Source: Paenibacillus montanisoli
GTDB taxonomy: Bacteria > Bacillota > Bacilli > Paenibacillales > Paenibacillaceae
Direction of reading: 5' to 3'
Assembly (NCBI RefSeq): GCF_003268025.1
Contig: NZ_QLUW01000004.1
Span: forward strand, 372,001-436,000
DNA length: 64,000 bases
The notes below the pieces were generated by a model. The model was not told the DNA's origin and did not search any database. It saw only the letters and a list, made by a program, of their open reading frames with translations. Made by a program: the position numbers and the translations under genes. Below are positions 61,776-64,000 of the stretch, one piece after another (position 1 is the stretch's first letter; each line of letters starts with the position of its first letter).

Positions 61776-63251
61776 TTAAGCGGAAGCAGATGCCGATTGG
61801 CTCTGCGCTGCGGGTACTTCCTTCTTCGGCTTCGATTTGCCGACGAACAGCGTAAGCGGGAAGGCAACCGCGGCGATGAGCGTCGCCACGAAATATACGT
61901 CGTTCACGCTCATGGTGAACGCCATATTGGCGATGTGCAGCTCGTTCTTGTCGCCGGCCATGGCCATCGCCGTGCCGTGATGCAGCGAACGCGATGCGAG
62001 CAGCGTCGTGAAAATCGCGATCGCGAACGAACCGAATACGTTGCGCGTCCAGTTCGAAATCGACGACGCGTGGCCGACCAGCTCGCGCGGGATATGCTCC
62101 ATCGCCGCGTTGCTCGCGGGCATCATGACCATCGCGATGCCAAGGTTACGCACGATCATCCACCAGATGATATACGTGTGCGAAATATCAATGCTCTGCC
62201 AGCTGAGCGCCAGCGTGCCAAGAGCAAGAAGCGGAATGCCGATCGACATCAGAACGCGCGGACCGACCATGCCGTACAGCTTGCCGACGATCGGCATGAC
62301 GAGCGCCATGACGAGCGAGGCCGGGAGCAGAATCAGCCCTGTATCCATTGCGCTTACATGCTGAATGCGCTGCAGAAACACCGGCGTCAGGAACGTGCCG
62401 GAATAAAGACTGATGGTTAAAATGATGGTAATAATTAAGTTAAGCGTATAGCGTCCGTACTTGAACACCCGCAGATCGAGCAGCGGCGTATCTGCCGTAA
62501 GCTCGCGCCAAATGAATACAGCCAGCATAATGCCTCCGACGATGAGCAGCGTCAGAATCCGGCCGGACTGCCAGCCCCAGTTATGGCCCTGGCCAAGCGC
62601 GAGCAGCAAGGAAGAACTGCTGACAAGGACGGTTACGAAGCCGATGGCGTCAAAGCTCTTCGGCACGCTAAGGCGATAGTACGGAATAAAGGCGCTCACG
62701 CTCACGATGGCGATCAGGCCGATCGGAACGTTCATGAGGAACAGCCATTGCCAAGCGAAATTTTCCAGCAGCCAGCCGCTGAACGTCGGCCCGATCGCCG
62801 GCGCCATCATGGCAGCGAGCGACCAAAGCGCAATTGCCATCGCTTGTTTCTCGCGCGGAACAACCTGATAAATAATAGCCATCGAAGCAGGCAGAATCAG
62901 GCCGCTGAAGGCGCCCTGCATAATCCGGAACGCGATGAGCGAATATTCGTCCCACGAAGCGGCGCATAGAATCGAAGCAACGACGAATCCGACGAGTGCG
63001 TACAGATAAAGCCGCTTATAGCTGAATTTTTCGCCCAAATAGCCGACAATCGGGGCGAACGTGCCCATCGCCAGCATGAAGCCGGTCAGCGTCCACTGGA
63101 TGGAGCCCAGCGTCGTGTGATAGTGATCCTGCAAAATCGGCAGCGCGATATTAATCGTGCTCGATGCCAATACGCATAAAAAAGAGCCGACAAAGATCGC
63201 CGCCATGATCGGCCAGAAACGAACCTTGCCCTGCTTCTCCTGTTCAACCAA
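61776..63251 (-). CDS. DHA2-family MFS multidrug exporter (EmrB/QacA type)
   Basis: The 491-aa proton-driven exporter has about fourteen membrane segments with family motifs TINIALPILQDHYH, VGYLGEKFSYKRLYLYALVG and LPASMAIIYQVVPRE. It expels drugs or other toxic compounds. I set the start at TTG 63251, seven bases after GGGGAG; the frame is open to 63320 without a ribosome site. It is divergent from a PadR repressor that is the likely regulator. Confidence 0.92.
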   Translation of the reverse strand: MVEQEKQGKVRFWPIMAAIFVGSFLCVLASSTINIALPILQDHYHTTLGSIQWTLTGFMLAMGTFAPIVGYLGEKFSYKRLYLYALVGFVVASILCAASWDEYSLIAFRIMQGAFSGLILPASMAIIYQVVPREKQAMAIALWSLAAMMAPAIGPTFSGWLLENFAWQWLFLMNVPIGLIAIVSVSAFIPYYRLSVPKSFDAIGFVTVLVSSSSLLLALGQGHNWGWQSGRILTLLIVGGIMLAVFIWRELTADTPLLDLRVFKYGRYTLNLIITIILTISLYSGTFLTPVFLQRIQHVSAMDTGLILLPASLVMALVMPIVGKLYGMVGPRVLMSIGIPLLALGTLALSWQSIDISHTYIIWWMIVRNLGIAMVMMPASNAAMEHIPRELVGHASSISNWTRNVFGSFAIAIFTTLLASRSLHHGTAMAMAGDKNELHIANMAFTMSVNDVYFVATLIAAVAFPLTLFVGKSKPKKEVPAAQSQSASASA

Positions 63252-63321
63252 TGAATATCTCCCCTTCAATACCGCATAGCGGTTACCGGCAATCACTGCC
63301 TTTCCCGGCGATAATTGCACA

Positions 63322-63340
63322 TATGTCGGTATTTACATAT
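63322..63340. promoter_or_regulatory. PadR-type operator candidate, copy 1
   Basis: TATGTC-N6-TACATAT, an imperfect dyad in the divergent exporter/PadR region, repeated 57 bp away at 63379-63397. Confidence 0.5.
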
Positions 63341-63378
63341 AATAAGAACCATTGAACATCATAAACCATCAAACCTAT

Positions 63379-63397
63379 TATGTCAAAGTTTACGTAT
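63379..63397. promoter_or_regulatory. PadR-type operator candidate, copy 2
   Basis: TATGTC-N6-TACGTAT, the same layout as copy 1 with one change in the right arm; it ends 15 bp before the padR start. Confidence 0.5.
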
Positions 63398-63412
63398 GAA
63401 AAGAGGCCAATC

Positions 63413-63931
63413 ATGAACACCCTTGCTTACGGGCTGCTAAGCATGCTCTCCTACTCCCCCGATTCGGGCTATGATTTGATGCTTAAGCTGCAATCGCTCT
63501 GGCCGGCCAAACACAGCCAGATTTACCCGCTTCTCTCCCAGATGGAAAACGACGGATATGTGCGGCACGTGCTCGTTCCGCAAACGGACAAGCCGGATAA
63601 GAAGGTGTATTCCTTAACCGACACCGGCCGCGATGCCCTTCGCGCATGGCTGGCCGTGCCGGCGAGCGAGCCGGTCATCAGGGACGAGCTGACGCTCAAG
63701 CTTTTCGCCATGGACCAGGGCAACCCGGAAGACATTAAGCGCCAGCTCGAGCTGCGCGTTCAATACTACCGCGACCGGATCCACTGGCTGAACTGCAAGA
63801 TCGAAGCCTACTCCATGAAGGAGCCTCCGCCGTCGCGCGGCATGATGCTGCTGATGCAGCGGGGACGTTTCTCGAGCGAGTCCGACCTCGCGTGGGCGGA
63901 ATGGGCGCTGGAGCAGCTGCGCGATGAGTAA
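63413..63931 (+). CDS. PadR-family transcriptional repressor
   Basis: This 172-aa regulator has the PadR winged helix (LLSMLSYSPDSGYDLMLKLQ; HSQIYPLLSQMENDGYV; KVYSLTDTGRDALRAWL) and a helical C-terminal dimerisation domain. It probably represses itself and the divergent DHA2 exporter until a toxic ligand binds. The start is ATG 63413, six bases after AAGAGG; the frame opens at 63380 but includes the second operator-like motif. The gene ends 69 bp before the window edge, where a TTGACA hexamer (near 63978) may begin the next promoter. Confidence 0.9.
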   Translation: MNTLAYGLLSMLSYSPDSGYDLMLKLQSLWPAKHSQIYPLLSQMENDGYVRHVLVPQTDKPDKKVYSLTDTGRDALRAWLAVPASEPVIRDELTLKLFAMDQGNPEDIKRQLELRVQYYRDRIHWLNCKIEAYSMKEPPPSRGMMLLMQRGRFSSESDLAWAEWALEQLRDE

Positions 63932-64000
63932 GGCGGCTTCGTAAAATTGACCATTGACCGCACCGGTTTATCGGGTTTTGACAGCTCATATAGTGCTCCT

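Noticed and set aside
1-64000. tRNA, rRNA, prophage or transposase genes
   Set aside because: None were recognised on reading; a tRNAscan or Infernal scan would be decisive and could not be run.

Overview
The window looks like chromosomal DNA from a spore-forming Firmicute of the Paenibacillaceae (Paenibacillus or Cohnella type). The pointers are a GC content estimated by eye at mid-50s percent, strong AGGAGG-type ribosome sites with many TTG and GTG starts, a pdaA spore-cortex gene, Lpl-type sugar ABC transporters paired with AraC-type regulators, and a large set of glycoside hydrolases. This assignment is inference from gene content. No rRNA, tRNA, phage, transposase or CRISPR array was seen.

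Layout. 1-8.3 kb: a BmrCD-like heterodimeric drug exporter (yheH partial, yheI), an EamA transporter, an alkyltransferase-like protein, an AmpS aminopeptidase, and an amino-acid ABC importer with a clear promoter. 8.4-11.3 kb: a gene for a double KdpD-N/USP protein with no kinase domain, preceded by a ydaO-type c-di-AMP riboswitch, a terminator and a candidate promoter. 11.3-17.3 kb: a DUF445 protein, a zinc-ribbon protein, and a Fur-controlled siderophore importer (binding protein plus two permeases, no ATPase) divergent from a ferredoxin-NADP reductase. 17.3-17.8 kb: a 51-bp tandem repeat array inside a 12-bp inverted repeat. 17.8-24 kb: a sugar ABC transporter co-oriented with a YesM/YesN-type two-component system. 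24-30.5 kb: small housekeeping and unknown genes (FAH, lipoprotein, pirin, YetF, SPFH, RacA-like). 30.5-36.7 kb: a five-gene unit (methyltransferase, aldehyde dehydrogenase, PLP enzyme, FAD sugar-lactone-type oxidase, MFS transporter) whose joint pathway is not recognised. 36.9-38.2 kb: pdaA and a small gene.

38-54.5 kb is a glycan-utilisation region: GH38 alpha-mannosidase, GH3 glycosidase, an LplABC-like importer and a membrane-bound AraC regulator, then an operon of GH35 beta-galactosidase, GH125 exo-alpha-1,6-mannosidase and GH29 alpha-fucosidase. The enzyme set fits trimming of mannose-, galactose- and fucose-bearing glycans, with the importer bringing in the oligosaccharides. 54.5-64 kb: repeat-rich intergenic DNA, an AraC/GyrI regulator, a secreted protein, a GH127 beta-L-arabinofuranosidase divergent from an AraC regulator, a short MITE-like element, a hydrolase/kinase pair, and a PadR-DHA2 exporter pair with a duplicated operator-like motif.

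All family calls are from reading the translations. No search was run.
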